Shown here: one piece after another, positions 17,616-26,510 of the stretch
How the letters are laid out: each line of letters begins with the position of its first letter
Numbering within the stretch: the first letter of the stretch is position 1
Source: Tissierella pigra
Lineage (GTDB): Bacteria > Bacillota > Clostridia > Tissierellales > Tissierellaceae
DNA: 64,000 bases
NCBI RefSeq assembly: GCF_009695605.1
Contig: NZ_VUNQ01000011.1
Location: forward strand, 1 to 64,000
Direction: 5' to 3'
Notes under the pieces: generated by a model
Database searches by the model: none
Seen by the model: only the letters and a program-made list of their open reading frames with translations
What the model was told of the DNA's origin: nothing
Program-made: the position numbers and the translations under genes

Positions 17616-17655
17616 ACAATCTCTCCAATTCTTGATTTTGATACTTAATTAGATT

Positions 17656-19014
17656 TTAACACTTAGGACTATCTTCTTCAATAAGTAGTTTTTTGTGCTT
17701 TGTCCTTCTATACAGTATAAATCCTATTCCATCGGCTAAAGCCCAACCTATGGGAACAGACCACCATATTCCTCTTTGTGCTATAGATGGAATACTTGAA
17801 AGTATATAAGCCATAAGTACCCTAGTACCTAATGAAATTATTGTAAGAATCAAAGATATATTTAATTCACCAATACCTCTGAAAAATCCGTAAAACATAA
17901 ATAAAAATCCTATTAGAACATAGAAAACAGATATTATTGATAAATATTCTACTCCTAATTTAATTACATTTACTTCACTTGCCTCTACAAATATTCTCAT
18001 TAGACTGCTTGAACTCATATATATTATTATGGACATTATAAGACAAAATATTATTATAGTTTTTATGGCTGATTTTACTCCCTGAATTATTCTGTCATTT
18101 TTCTTAGCTCCTTTGTTTTGTGCCACATATGTTCCAAAGGCATTTCCAAAATCTTGAACTGGCAAATATGCTATGGAGTCTACCTTACCTGCCGCAGTAA
18201 AAGCCGCAATAGTATCTGAACCAAAGGTATTTACTATACCTTGTACACATACCATTCCAAAGGTCATTATGGACTGTTGAATAGATGTAAGAAAGCTAAA
18301 TTTACTTACCATTGCAAATATACCTTTATCAAATACTAAATCTTCTTTCTTCAACCTTATAAATTCTATTTTCCAGAGCCCATATATTAAACATAAAATA
18401 GATGAAACTCCTTGAGCAATTACAGTGGCAAATGCAACTCCAAATACTCCCATATCATAAACTATGACAAATAATAAATCTAGTACTATATTGATTATAG
18501 CCGCTAATATTAGAAAGTATAAAGGTGTTTTTGAATCCCCTATGGATCTAAGTAAAGCTGAACAAGCATTATATAGGTAAACAAATATCAATCCTGCAAA
18601 TATGGTTTGTAAATATTTTTGTGAGTCTAAGAATATTTCTTCTGGTGTATTTATAAGGTTTAGCATACCCTTTGTAGTAAATACTAATATAATAGATAAT
18701 ACAATAGTAAAAATCCCTATGGATGAAAATGATATAAATATAGTTTTCCTAAGATTTGAGTAATTCCTCTCACCAAAATAATAGGAATATACTACTGCTG
18801 CTCCCATACATAAACCTATTATAACAAAGGAAAAAAAGTTCATAAGCATAAAAGACGAGCCTACTGCTGCCAAAGCATTTTTTCCTACATATCTTCCAAC
18901 TACAACTGAATCTACTATATTATATAATTGCTGAAATAGGTTTCCAATTAACATGGGAAAAGTAAATGCTATTAAAGTCTTAGTTGGATTTCCCCTTGTC
19001 ATATCTGTTATCAT
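17656..19014 (-). CDS. MATE family efflux transporter
   Basis: A 452-residue protein with twelve hydrophobic helices in two homologous halves. The first half opens with MTRGNPTKTLIAFTFPMLIGNLFQQLYNIVD and VVGRYVGKNALAAVG, the standard DinF/MATE start. The second half repeats the pattern (QQSIMTFGMVCVQGIVNTFG). Such proteins export drugs or metabolites using sodium or proton gradients. It diverges from the LysR regulator at 19128, which could control it. GGAG is nine bases from the ATG. Confidence 0.9.
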   Translation of the reverse strand: MITDMTRGNPTKTLIAFTFPMLIGNLFQQLYNIVDSVVVGRYVGKNALAAVGSSFMLMNFFSFVIIGLCMGAAVVYSYYFGERNYSNLRKTIFISFSSIGIFTIVLSIILVFTTKGMLNLINTPEEIFLDSQKYLQTIFAGLIFVYLYNACSALLRSIGDSKTPLYFLILAAIINIVLDLLFVIVYDMGVFGVAFATVIAQGVSSILCLIYGLWKIEFIRLKKEDLVFDKGIFAMVSKFSFLTSIQQSIMTFGMVCVQGIVNTFGSDTIAAFTAAGKVDSIAYLPVQDFGNAFGTYVAQNKGAKKNDRIIQGVKSAIKTIIIFCLIMSIIIYMSSSSLMRIFVEASEVNVIKLGVEYLSIISVFYVLIGFLFMFYGFFRGIGELNISLILTIISLGTRVLMAYILSSIPSIAQRGIWWSVPIGWALADGIGFILYRRTKHKKLLIEEDSPKC

Positions 19015-19127
19015 ATACTTTCACTCCTTTTCCATCTATACTATTGTAGTTTAACATGAATAAATATATAATTAAAATATCAATATATTATGGAATGTAT
19101 ATATTTTATTATATAGGGAGGGTTGAC

Positions 19128-19991
19128 GTGGATATAAAACAACTTTTATATTTTATTACTGTTGTAAATGAAGGAAATATTACAGCTGCTGCAAGAAAAC
19201 TTCATATTGCACAGCCTGCCCTTAGTAACCATATTAAAAATCTAGAGGATGACTTAGATGTTAAGTTGTTTCATAGAGGACCTCGAAAAATCACCTTGAC
19301 AGAAGCAGGTGAAATTCTCTATACTAAGGCAAATAATATTCTTGAATTGAAAAATTCCATAAGAAAAGAACTAGAAGACAGTAAATCAGGATTTAAAGGT
19401 ACTCTAAAAATAGGCACTATATCTGCAATAGATGCTGATTTCCTAGAAAATACTTTTCTTAGATTTCATAAAAAATATAACAATATCAAATATGAAGTCT
19501 ATGAAGGTATAACTCCTGAAATTATTAATCTATTATTTTCAAGAGTTATTGAAGTAGGAATTGTAAGGACTCCTTTTGATAAAACAGGACTAAATACTCA
19601 TTATTTAGAAATGGAACCTATGATAGCTGCATATAAAGAGGATAATGATTTAGATAAAATAAATTCTAAAATCAGCATAAAAGATTTAGATGGAAAACCT
19701 CTTATTATTTATCGTCGATTTGAAAACATAATAGTATCTGCATTTCAAAAACTTGATGTAAATCCATATATATTCTGTATTAATGATGATTCTAGAACTT
19801 CGCTTCTATGGGCAAATACTGGATTAGGTGTTGCTATTGTTCCAATGTCATCTAAAAACCTGGTTTTAGCAAATAACTTAAAGTTTAAAATCATAGACAA
19901 TGAATCCTTATTTTCTCAAGTATCTATAATAACCTTAGAAGATAGTAATTTGTCTACTGTTGCAACTAATTTTATAGATAATATAAAATAA
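19128..19991 (+). CDS. LysR family transcriptional regulator
   Basis: An N-terminal winged HTH of the LysR class (DIKQLLYFITVVNEGNITAAARKLHIAQPALSNHIKNLE) is followed by a two-lobed substrate-binding domain starting near residue 90 (GTLKIGTISAIDA). The GTG at 19128 is chosen because GGAGG sits six bases upstream. Longer frames from 19056 add an implausible hydrophobic N-terminus. It diverges from the MATE gene and converges on yjiH, so the MATE promoter is the likeliest target by the usual LysR arrangement. The co-inducer is unknown. Confidence 0.88.
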   Translation: MDIKQLLYFITVVNEGNITAAARKLHIAQPALSNHIKNLEDDLDVKLFHRGPRKITLTEAGEILYTKANNILELKNSIRKELEDSKSGFKGTLKIGTISAIDADFLENTFLRFHKKYNNIKYEVYEGITPEIINLLFSRVIEVGIVRTPFDKTGLNTHYLEMEPMIAAYKEDNDLDKINSKISIKDLDGKPLIIYRRFENIIVSAFQKLDVNPYIFCINDDSRTSLLWANTGLGVAIVPMSSKNLVLANNLKFKIIDNESLFSQVSIITLEDSNLSTVATNFIDNIK

Positions 19992-20028
19992 ATACCATGT
20001 CTCGAAATTCTAGACATGGTATTTATTT
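19986..20028. terminator. Bidirectional terminator
   Basis: AAATACCATGTCT pairs with AGACATGGTATTT between the convergent LysR and yjiH genes. Confidence 0.85.
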
Positions 20029-21512
20029 TAAAATAGTATATGCATAAACAATGCAGCAAATGGCATTGCTATTATGGTTCTTTGTAAGAATATAATCATT
20101 AATTCTTTGAATTTTAAAGGAAGTCCTGTATTCATAATTACAACTACTGACTCTGCTAAGAATATAATTTGTACCATTGAAACTACAGTTACAAAAAATC
20201 TTGTCTTAATGTGTAACTGAGCTACCTTATCTGCAATAGTTAATACTGGAATAAACATCTCTGTAATTCCAGTTGGAATTGCTGTTGCTGCAACTTGAGC
20301 ATCTGGTACTCCTAACAATTTAGTTAAAGGTAAAAAAGCATATCCTATTATATCAAATACTGGAGTATATTTTGCAACAATCATACCTAGTATACCTATG
20401 GAACATAATAAAGTAATAACCTTTGGTAATACAGGAAATGAATCCACAACTGAATCAACTATTCTCTTAAACATTCCACCTGATGTATGAGCTCTGACAG
20501 ATGCCCTATTTACACCAGCCTTTAACATTGAAGGTCCAAATTTTAATGAAGCTTCTTTTCTATCTTCATCTGTTTGCACTTTTCCATTTGCGAATACATC
20601 TCTCTTTTTATTTAAAGGCCACAATCTACTACAAATAGCAGCTAATATAAAGGCTAATAAGAATGATACAAAATAAGTCTTTATAAAGTGTTCACCTATT
20701 CCTGCTGTTTCCATAACTAACAGAGCATAGCCTACAGAAACCGCACTAAAGCAAGTAGCCACTATAGATGATTCTTTCTCTGTATATATATTTCCTCTAT
20801 ACATTCTACTAGTAATTATAATTCCCATAGTTGTTGATCCTACGAAAGAAGCACAGGCATCAACTGCTGATTTTCCCGGTGTCTTAAACAATGGTCTCAT
20901 TAGAGGCTCTAAAAGAACTCCAAAGAAATCTATACAGCCATAATCAGTTAAGAAAGGAATAAAGAATGCTCCTACTGGAATAATAAATGCTACACCTATA
21001 ACTACTCCAGGTATTACCATTTCACCTGTTGATGGTCCAACTATCATTTCTGGTGCAGAATAAACACCAATTTTATTTAAGAAATAAAGTAATATAAATA
21101 TTCCACCTGCTAAATATAAAAATGGATGTATGATTGAATCTGCTTCAAAATACTTATAAAGCTTACTTTCCTTTTTTGAAAAGAATTTTCCAATTACACT
21201 TGCAATTCCTGTACTCATAAGTACAATTGTACATAATAATAATGCTCCAACAGCCTGTCCATTAATAACTATTAGTGAATCTACAATTGATATTGCACCT
21301 TGGTAAATATATCCAAATGGAATTCCCCCATTTATAGGTACGAAAAACACAAATATTGCTATTGCTGAAATTATAAATGCTTTTATAGCTCCCATTGTCC
21401 AGTCTCTTCTATCTAATTCAATAGAGTCTAGAACCTTGGGATCATTTAAATCTAATTGACTTAAATCATAGTCTTTGTTTTTGCTTAAATTTATTGTTTT
21501 CAGTTCTGTCAC
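20028..21512 (-). CDS. YjiH family membrane transporter-like protein
   Basis: A 494-residue polytopic protein with about eleven helices, matching the YjiH / nucleoside-recognition (gate) family. It has a hydrophilic N-terminal 40 residues (DLSQLDLNDPKVLDSIELDRRDW), a DYGCIDFFGVLLEPLMRPLF loop and a CASFVGSTTMG motif in the first gate domain. It is the last gene of the fchA-ftcD-yjiH set, so a role in uptake of histidine or a breakdown intermediate is plausible but inferred. Start is GTG. An intercistronic hairpin (21543-21582) separates it from ftcD. Confidence 0.8.
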   Translation of the reverse strand: MTELKTINLSKNKDYDLSQLDLNDPKVLDSIELDRRDWTMGAIKAFIISAIAIFVFFVPINGGIPFGYIYQGAISIVDSLIVINGQAVGALLLCTIVLMSTGIASVIGKFFSKKESKLYKYFEADSIIHPFLYLAGGIFILLYFLNKIGVYSAPEMIVGPSTGEMVIPGVVIGVAFIIPVGAFFIPFLTDYGCIDFFGVLLEPLMRPLFKTPGKSAVDACASFVGSTTMGIIITSRMYRGNIYTEKESSIVATCFSAVSVGYALLVMETAGIGEHFIKTYFVSFLLAFILAAICSRLWPLNKKRDVFANGKVQTDEDRKEASLKFGPSMLKAGVNRASVRAHTSGGMFKRIVDSVVDSFPVLPKVITLLCSIGILGMIVAKYTPVFDIIGYAFLPLTKLLGVPDAQVAATAIPTGITEMFIPVLTIADKVAQLHIKTRFFVTVVSMVQIIFLAESVVVIMNTGLPLKFKELMIIFLQRTIIAMPFAALFMHILF

Positions 21513-21542
21513 CTTCTTCTTTCTGTTATTTGAATCACATGT

Positions 21543-21582
21543 ATAAGGCTGTCCATTTACGTTCCTAGATGGACAGCCTTAT
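21543..21582 (-). terminator. Intercistronic hairpin after ftcD
   Basis: ATAAGGCTGTCCAT pairs with ATGGACAGCCTTAT. No strong T-run follows on the minus strand, so it is probably an RNA-processing or partial termination site. Confidence 0.55.
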
Positions 21583-21587
21583 ATTTA

Positions 21588-22511
21588 TTAACCCATTAAG
21601 TGAGTTTCTAATATTTGTTCTTGCTTTAATCCTTGTAATCCTAAATAATGATTTAAGTTATTTAATAAGTATTCTAATTTAACTGGTCCTACTAATTCTG
21701 AACCTGTTACTGCTACACCATATTTTTGAGCTTCAAGTTTAACTAATTCAAAAGTTCTATAAAGTGGAGTGTTTGCACAGTCAAACATATTCATTGACAC
21801 AACTACTCCTTCTCTTTCTGGGAACTTGATTCCTACTGCTCTTACTGTTGAATATCCACCGCTTGGCCCTCTTACAGCTTTTGCTATTTGTTTAGCTATA
21901 TTTACATCTTCTGTAGCTAGGAATACATTGTATGCAGTTAAACCTTCTTTATCTGCAGACACTATAGTTGCTCCTAATTCAGGACTTAATTTTCCGTCTA
22001 CTGATAAATCAGGACGTCTTGCTTCATGGTCTGGATGATTAGGATCATCTAATAAAGCTTTTAATCCTTCATATTGTCCTTTTCTTATATATGAAATACT
22101 CTTTTTATCTTCTGTTCTAGCATTTTCACCAGAGAAGAATATTGGTACTTGATGTTTTTCAAATAATTCTTTTCCTATTTCTTCTGCTAATTCTTTACAC
22201 TCTTCTACTGTTGTATTCATTAATGGGAATAGAGGAATTGTATCTTGTCCACCTATTCTTGGGTGAGTTCCCTCTTGAACTGTCATATCAATTAACTCAT
22301 ATGATTTTGCAGCCATTTCTAATAAAGCTTCTTTTAATGGAGCTGGTTCTCCGATTATTGTTAAAACCGTTCTGTTAAAATCATGTTCTGGTTCACAAGT
22401 AACAAGTTTAACGTCTTCTCTATTTTTAATTGTACCAGAAATTGCATCTATTACTTCTTGTCTTCTACCATCACTAAAATTAGGTACTGCAAGTATGAAT
22501 TTCTTTTCCAC
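21588..22511 (-). CDS. ftcD: Glutamate formimidoyltransferase
   Basis: A 307-residue, stand-alone transferase. It moves the formimino group from N-formimino-L-glutamate to tetrahydrofolate in histidine breakdown. It starts AVPNFSDGRRQEVIDAI and contains EGTHPRIGGQDTIPLFP, the catalytic/substrate segment of the FtcD N-subdomain, then the C-subdomain (VSMNMFDCANTPLYRTFELVK). It lacks the fused cyclodeaminase domain of the animal enzyme; that activity is encoded by the adjacent fchA. GTG start with GGAG. Co-transcribed 33 bases after fchA. Confidence 0.95.
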   Translation of the reverse strand: MEKKFILAVPNFSDGRRQEVIDAISGTIKNREDVKLVTCEPEHDFNRTVLTIIGEPAPLKEALLEMAAKSYELIDMTVQEGTHPRIGGQDTIPLFPLMNTTVEECKELAEEIGKELFEKHQVPIFFSGENARTEDKKSISYIRKGQYEGLKALLDDPNHPDHEARRPDLSVDGKLSPELGATIVSADKEGLTAYNVFLATEDVNIAKQIAKAVRGPSGGYSTVRAVGIKFPEREGVVVSMNMFDCANTPLYRTFELVKLEAQKYGVAVTGSELVGPVKLEYLLNNLNHYLGLQGLKQEQILETHLMG

Positions 22512-22544
22512 TATTATCTCTCCTTAATATAAATTTATATGTTT

Positions 22545-23186
22545 CTAGCCATTAAGCCTTTCATAAACAACTTTTAAGGATGCTTCCTTTAATTCTTTTG
22601 CTGAATTCAATAATGAAGATACTTCTGCTGATATTGTATTTCTATATTCTTCATCTTTTATGCTTCCTAGATTAATAGTTACATTTAATAATGCACCTTC
22701 TAATCCTGAATAAGCTAATAATACACCTACTCCTATATCAGTTATAGCATTTACATTTCCATACTTCGCAAAAACATCTTGTAATTCCAATACTCTATGG
22801 CATTTCTCTGCACATTTTAAAGGAACTTCCAATGCAATTTTATATCCATCTTGAATAGCTTGTGATCTAGCCTTTTTATCTTCATCTGTTTCTTTTGGCA
22901 TTTTAAATGCTTCCATTACTTTATCAAAAGCATTTGTATCTTCGTCTACTATATTTGCTAATTCTTCAAATAATCCTTCTAATTCTTTTTCATTTGTTTC
23001 TAAGGTAGTTCTTACTTCTTCTGGTAACTCTTCATAATTCTTCTTAGAAAATGTTAATCCACCAACCATACTTGTTAAAGCTGATCCAAGTGTTCCTACA
23101 TAAGCTGATACACTTCCGCCTCCAGGAGTAGGATCACTACTCTTAGTATCTAAGGCATACTGTTTCAAACTTTTATCAATAAACAT
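22545..23186 (-). CDS. fchA: Methenyltetrahydrofolate cyclodeaminase/cyclohydrolase
   Basis: A 213-residue four-helix-type protein with the family start DPTPGGGSVSAYVGTLGSAL and the following VGGLTFSKKNYEEL. It converts 5-formimino-THF to 5,10-methenyl-THF and ammonia, the step after FtcD, feeding one-carbon units to fermentation. It is the first gene of fchA-ftcD-yjiH, preceded by a clear sigma-54-type promoter at 23246-23261 and GGAGG before its ATG. Confidence 0.95.
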   Translation of the reverse strand: MFIDKSLKQYALDTKSSDPTPGGGSVSAYVGTLGSALTSMVGGLTFSKKNYEELPEEVRTTLETNEKELEGLFEELANIVDEDTNAFDKVMEAFKMPKETDEDKKARSQAIQDGYKIALEVPLKCAEKCHRVLELQDVFAKYGNVNAITDIGVGVLLAYSGLEGALLNVTINLGSIKDEEYRNTISAEVSSLLNSAKELKEASLKVVYERLNG

Positions 23187-23245
23187 TATTGCACCTCCGA
23201 TATTAATATATAACTTTGCTATTTCTAACCACTGCCCTTATATAT

Positions 23246-23261
23246 AGCAAGACTTATGCCA
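23246..23261 (-). promoter_or_regulatory. Sigma-54 (-24/-12) promoter of fchA-ftcD-yjiH
   Basis: The minus strand reads TGGCATAAGTCTTGCT, agreeing with TGGCAC-N5-TTGCW and with ten bases between the invariant GG and GC. It is about 60 bases from the fchA start, and the neighbouring gene encodes a sigma-54 activator. Confidence 0.88.
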
Positions 23262-23305
23262 AAAATAAAACTTCTTTCAATAATTATTGAAAGAAGTTTT
23301 ATTTT
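23262..23305. terminator. Bidirectional terminator
   Basis: A 20-bp perfect stem lies immediately upstream of the sigma-54 promoter and downstream of the activator gene. It insulates the promoter from read-through. Confidence 0.85.
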
Positions 23306-23513
23306 TATATCTAATATTTAGATGATATGGTAATTTACTTATTTTGAACAGATATATAATTATTATATCTTTTTGTAAAGTTCTAAAAAATACTTTAATC
23401 TTAAATAATATGTCTCTTTATATATTATTAAATTAATTATTCAGAAGATTTTTTTCTCTCTTAAAACTTCAATTACCTACAAGAACCTTCAAAACGTATA
23501 ATTTTAAGGTTGA

Positions 23514-23546
23514 GGAATTTTTTCCTGCCAATTAGGAATTTTTTCC
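23514..23546. promoter_or_regulatory. Tandem GGAA-N4-TTCC palindromes, likely activator enhancer sites
   Basis: The 12-base palindrome GGAATTTTTTCC occurs at 23514-23525 and again at 23535-23546, with a 21-base spacing (two helical turns). The second copy lies in the last codons of the sigma-54 activator gene. They are about 260-300 bases upstream of the -24/-12 promoter, a normal enhancer distance. Confidence 0.65.
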
Positions 23547-24932
23547 CGTGCTGAATTTAAGGTCAATCCCAAGTCTTTTTGCCTTTTTTCTTAAGGTACT
23601 GGCTTCTAATCCGGTCATTTTGCTTAACTCATGTATATCTCCTGCCTTATACATATATTCATCTAATAATACTTTCTCATAGTTATAGATATTTTCCTTA
23701 AAGGATTTAGTCTCATCTAATGCCATAGTTCTAATTTTGCCTATATCTCCACTTAAAATATCTCTTTCACTTATTAGATTCATTTCAGACGTTACAACTA
23801 ATCTTTCAATTTCATTTTCTAACTCACGTATGTTTCCCGGCCAATCATAACTAATTAGTAACTGCATTGCCCTTGAAGAAATTCTTTTATCATAATTATA
23901 ATGTTCATTTAATCTTTCTAGGAAAAACTTAATCAATGGAACTATGTCTTCTTTCCTTTCTCTCAAGGGAGGAATATCAATTGGAACAACCTTTAATCTG
24001 TAGTATAAATCGCTACGAAACTTTCCTTCTTCTACCATTTGATGTAAATCCTTATTTGTAGCAGCTATAATCCTAGTGTCTACAGATATATTCTCTGTAC
24101 CCCCAACCTTTTGCAATACTTTATCTTGAATTACAGATAAAAGCTTTACTTGTAGATTAAGTGGCAGTTCTCCAATTTCATCTAAAAATAGAGTCCCCTT
24201 ATGTGCCAACTGAATCAACCCTATTTTCCCTTCTTTCTTAGCTCCTGTAAATGCTCCTTCTACATATCCAAATAGTTCCGATTCTATTAGACTTTCAGGA
24301 AGTGAAGAACAGTCAACCTTTATAAAATTTCCTTTTTGTCTAAGACTATTTTCATGTATATATTTACTGAGAACCCCTTTTCCTACTCCCGATTCTCCTG
24401 TAATCAATACTGTAGAATCTACCTTGGCAATTCTAAGAGCTAAGTTTTGTATATCCTTTATAACTTTACTTTTGGCTATCATATAATTATCTTCTGTTTC
24501 CTTAGCATTTAATATATCTAGCTCTCTTTGCATCCTTATATTTACGCTTCTTAGTTCATTTAATTGAAACTTCAAATTTTCTATACTTGTTATGTCCATA
24601 ACACTTACAACTACATTTATCAGCTGTCCATCTTCAAAAATTGGGACTCCTGTGGAAAAAATATTTTTTCCATTTGCTTTCTGGGTTTTCCCCACTACTT
24701 CTCCCTTTTCAATAACTTCCAAAGCAACAGATTCAGAATAAACACCTTCACTTACTAGATTTTTCATATCCTTTCCCACAATCCAATTGCTTTCAATTCC
24801 TTCTATTTCTTCACAGGCCTTATTATATAAAATTGTTACACCTTTAGAATCCACTACATGAACTCCTAAATTTAATGAATTAAATATATCTTTAATCTTA
24901 TTTAGGTTTAAACACATTTTGACATTTTCCAT
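23532..24932 (-). CDS. Sigma-54-dependent transcriptional activator (PAS-AAA-HTH)
   Basis: A 466-residue bacterial enhancer-binding protein. It has a PAS sensor at about 10-120, a short linker helix, and an AAA+ domain with Walker A GESGVGKG (179-186), the sigma-54 contact loop GAFTGA (226-231) and Walker B GTLFLDEIGEL. The R-finger region and a C-terminal Fis-like helix-turn-helix (LSKMTGLEASTLRKKAKRLGI) follow. It is expected to oligomerise at the upstream palindromes and activate the fchA operon, sensing a small ligand through PAS. It sits directly upstream of its presumed target in the same orientation. Confidence 0.93.
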   Translation of the reverse strand: MENVKMCLNLNKIKDIFNSLNLGVHVVDSKGVTILYNKACEEIEGIESNWIVGKDMKNLVSEGVYSESVALEVIEKGEVVGKTQKANGKNIFSTGVPIFEDGQLINVVVSVMDITSIENLKFQLNELRSVNIRMQRELDILNAKETEDNYMIAKSKVIKDIQNLALRIAKVDSTVLITGESGVGKGVLSKYIHENSLRQKGNFIKVDCSSLPESLIESELFGYVEGAFTGAKKEGKIGLIQLAHKGTLFLDEIGELPLNLQVKLLSVIQDKVLQKVGGTENISVDTRIIAATNKDLHQMVEEGKFRSDLYYRLKVVPIDIPPLRERKEDIVPLIKFFLERLNEHYNYDKRISSRAMQLLISYDWPGNIRELENEIERLVVTSEMNLISERDILSGDIGKIRTMALDETKSFKENIYNYEKVLLDEYMYKAGDIHELSKMTGLEASTLRKKAKRLGIDLKFSTGKNS

Positions 24933-24996
24933 ATTAACACCTCTTTTAACAGCATTATTAATTATATAACATTATATCATAAGGCTATGACTATAT

Positions 24997-25037
24997 AAAA
25001 AGGCTAGTTAGAAAATCTATTCTCCAACTAGCCTTTT
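24997..25037 (-). terminator. Terminator after pepD
   Basis: AAAAGGCTAGTTGGAGA pairs with TCTAACTAGCCTTTTT on the minus strand, just past the pepD stop. Confidence 0.8.
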
Positions 25038-25043
25038 ACTCGG

Positions 25044-26492
25044 TTATTGTAATTTAGTCAAAAGTTTAATTAAATATTCATAGGTCCTCTCTGTAGATGA
25101 TATACTAAGTCTTTCCTTTGGAGTGTGAACATCATACATATTAGGACCAAAGGAGATAATATCCAATTTAGGATATTTTTTAGCAAGTACCCCACATTCC
25201 AATCCTGCATGAATAACTGTAGATTCCATTTCTTTTCCAAACATATCTTTGTATATTTCAAGTGCTGTATCTCTTAGTCTTGAATTAGGATTGTATTCCC
25301 ATTCTGGATAATTTCCACTTATACTGCATTTAGAATGGGTTTTGTTTATTTCATCTACAATCTTTTCACGTAGTTCCATCAATACACTTTCCGTAGAACT
25401 TCTAGTAGATACTTGAATAATAATTTGCTCATCTTCTATTTTTAATATGGCCAAGTTACTAGAACTTTCTACTATTTCCTTATTGTCTGGAATCATAGTA
25501 TATACTCCAGTAGGAATATTGTGAAGAAGCAGAGTTAAAGCATCAAAGGCTTTGTTATCTATTACCTTGCTTACTTCTTCTCCTTTAGATACTGCTACAT
25601 CTATTTCTGGTTCTTCTGATTTATATTTATTTATAGTTTTTTCTTTGATTTCTTCTACTTTGTCTATAAATTTAGATATTTCTTCTGATTTTACACCAAC
25701 TGTAACAGATGTTTGTCTTGGAATAGCATTATCCTTAGTTCCACCATTGATAGACACTAATTTTATATCAAAACCATCTTTTAGTTCTTCCACTATATCA
25801 TTTAAAATCTTGTTAGAATTTCCTCTAGGTTTGTGAATTTCCATACCTGAGTGTCCTCCAAACAAGCCTCTTACTTCTATATGAACAGCTGAATAATTTT
25901 CTACTTCTTCATATTCTATAGGAATTCTTACTTCAATTAATTCTCCACCAGCAGAGCCAGTAACTAGAACTCCTTCTTCCTCTGAATCTACATTTAACAA
26001 TCTCGTCCCCTTTAGAACATTTTCAGATAGACCTAAAGCTCCCTCCATCTCCACTTCTTCTGATGTAGTTACTAAAAGTTCTATTTCAGGATGCTCCAGT
26101 GTATTATCTTCAAGTATTGCAAGACCCATGGCTATGGCAATTCCATTATCTGCCCCTAAAGTAGTTTTATCTGCATATATATAGTCTCCATCTATTTTTA
26201 ATGAAATAGGGTCTTTGGCGAAATCATGGTTACTATCATCTTCTTTTTCACCTACCATATCCATATGACCTTGTATAATAACTCCTGGAGAATTTCCGTA
26301 TCCTGGAGTAGCTGGTTTTCTTATGATTACATTTAGTGTGTCATCTTGAATAGTTTCAAGTCCTAACTTTTCTCCTACACTTTTAATATAATCACTTACT
26401 CTTTTTTCATCATAGGAACATCTAGGTATTTGTGTTAATTGTTCAAAGTAACAAAAAACCCTTTCTGGTTTTAATCCTTCTAATTTACCCAC
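25044..26492 (-). CDS. pepD: Aminoacyl-histidine dipeptidase (M20C)
   Basis: A 482-residue cytoplasmic zinc peptidase. IQGHMDMVGEK supplies the first metal His/Asp, GADNGI the bridging Asp, TSEEVEMEGALG the catalytic Glu pair, and HAGLECG the distal His, with a lid domain between. PepD hydrolyses Xaa-His dipeptides such as carnosine, releasing histidine, which makes its place beside fchA-ftcD meaningful. GTG start. It follows pepT by 18 bases. Confidence 0.93.
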   Translation of the reverse strand: MGKLEGLKPERVFCYFEQLTQIPRCSYDEKRVSDYIKSVGEKLGLETIQDDTLNVIIRKPATPGYGNSPGVIIQGHMDMVGEKEDDSNHDFAKDPISLKIDGDYIYADKTTLGADNGIAIAMGLAILEDNTLEHPEIELLVTTSEEVEMEGALGLSENVLKGTRLLNVDSEEEGVLVTGSAGGELIEVRIPIEYEEVENYSAVHIEVRGLFGGHSGMEIHKPRGNSNKILNDIVEELKDGFDIKLVSINGGTKDNAIPRQTSVTVGVKSEEISKFIDKVEEIKEKTINKYKSEEPEIDVAVSKGEEVSKVIDNKAFDALTLLLHNIPTGVYTMIPDNKEIVESSSNLAILKIEDEQIIIQVSTRSSTESVLMELREKIVDEINKTHSKCSISGNYPEWEYNPNSRLRDTALEIYKDMFGKEMESTVIHAGLECGVLAKKYPKLDIISFGPNMYDVHTPKERLSISSTERTYEYLIKLLTKLQ

Positions 26493-26510
26493 CTTATCAC
26501 CTTCCTTTGT

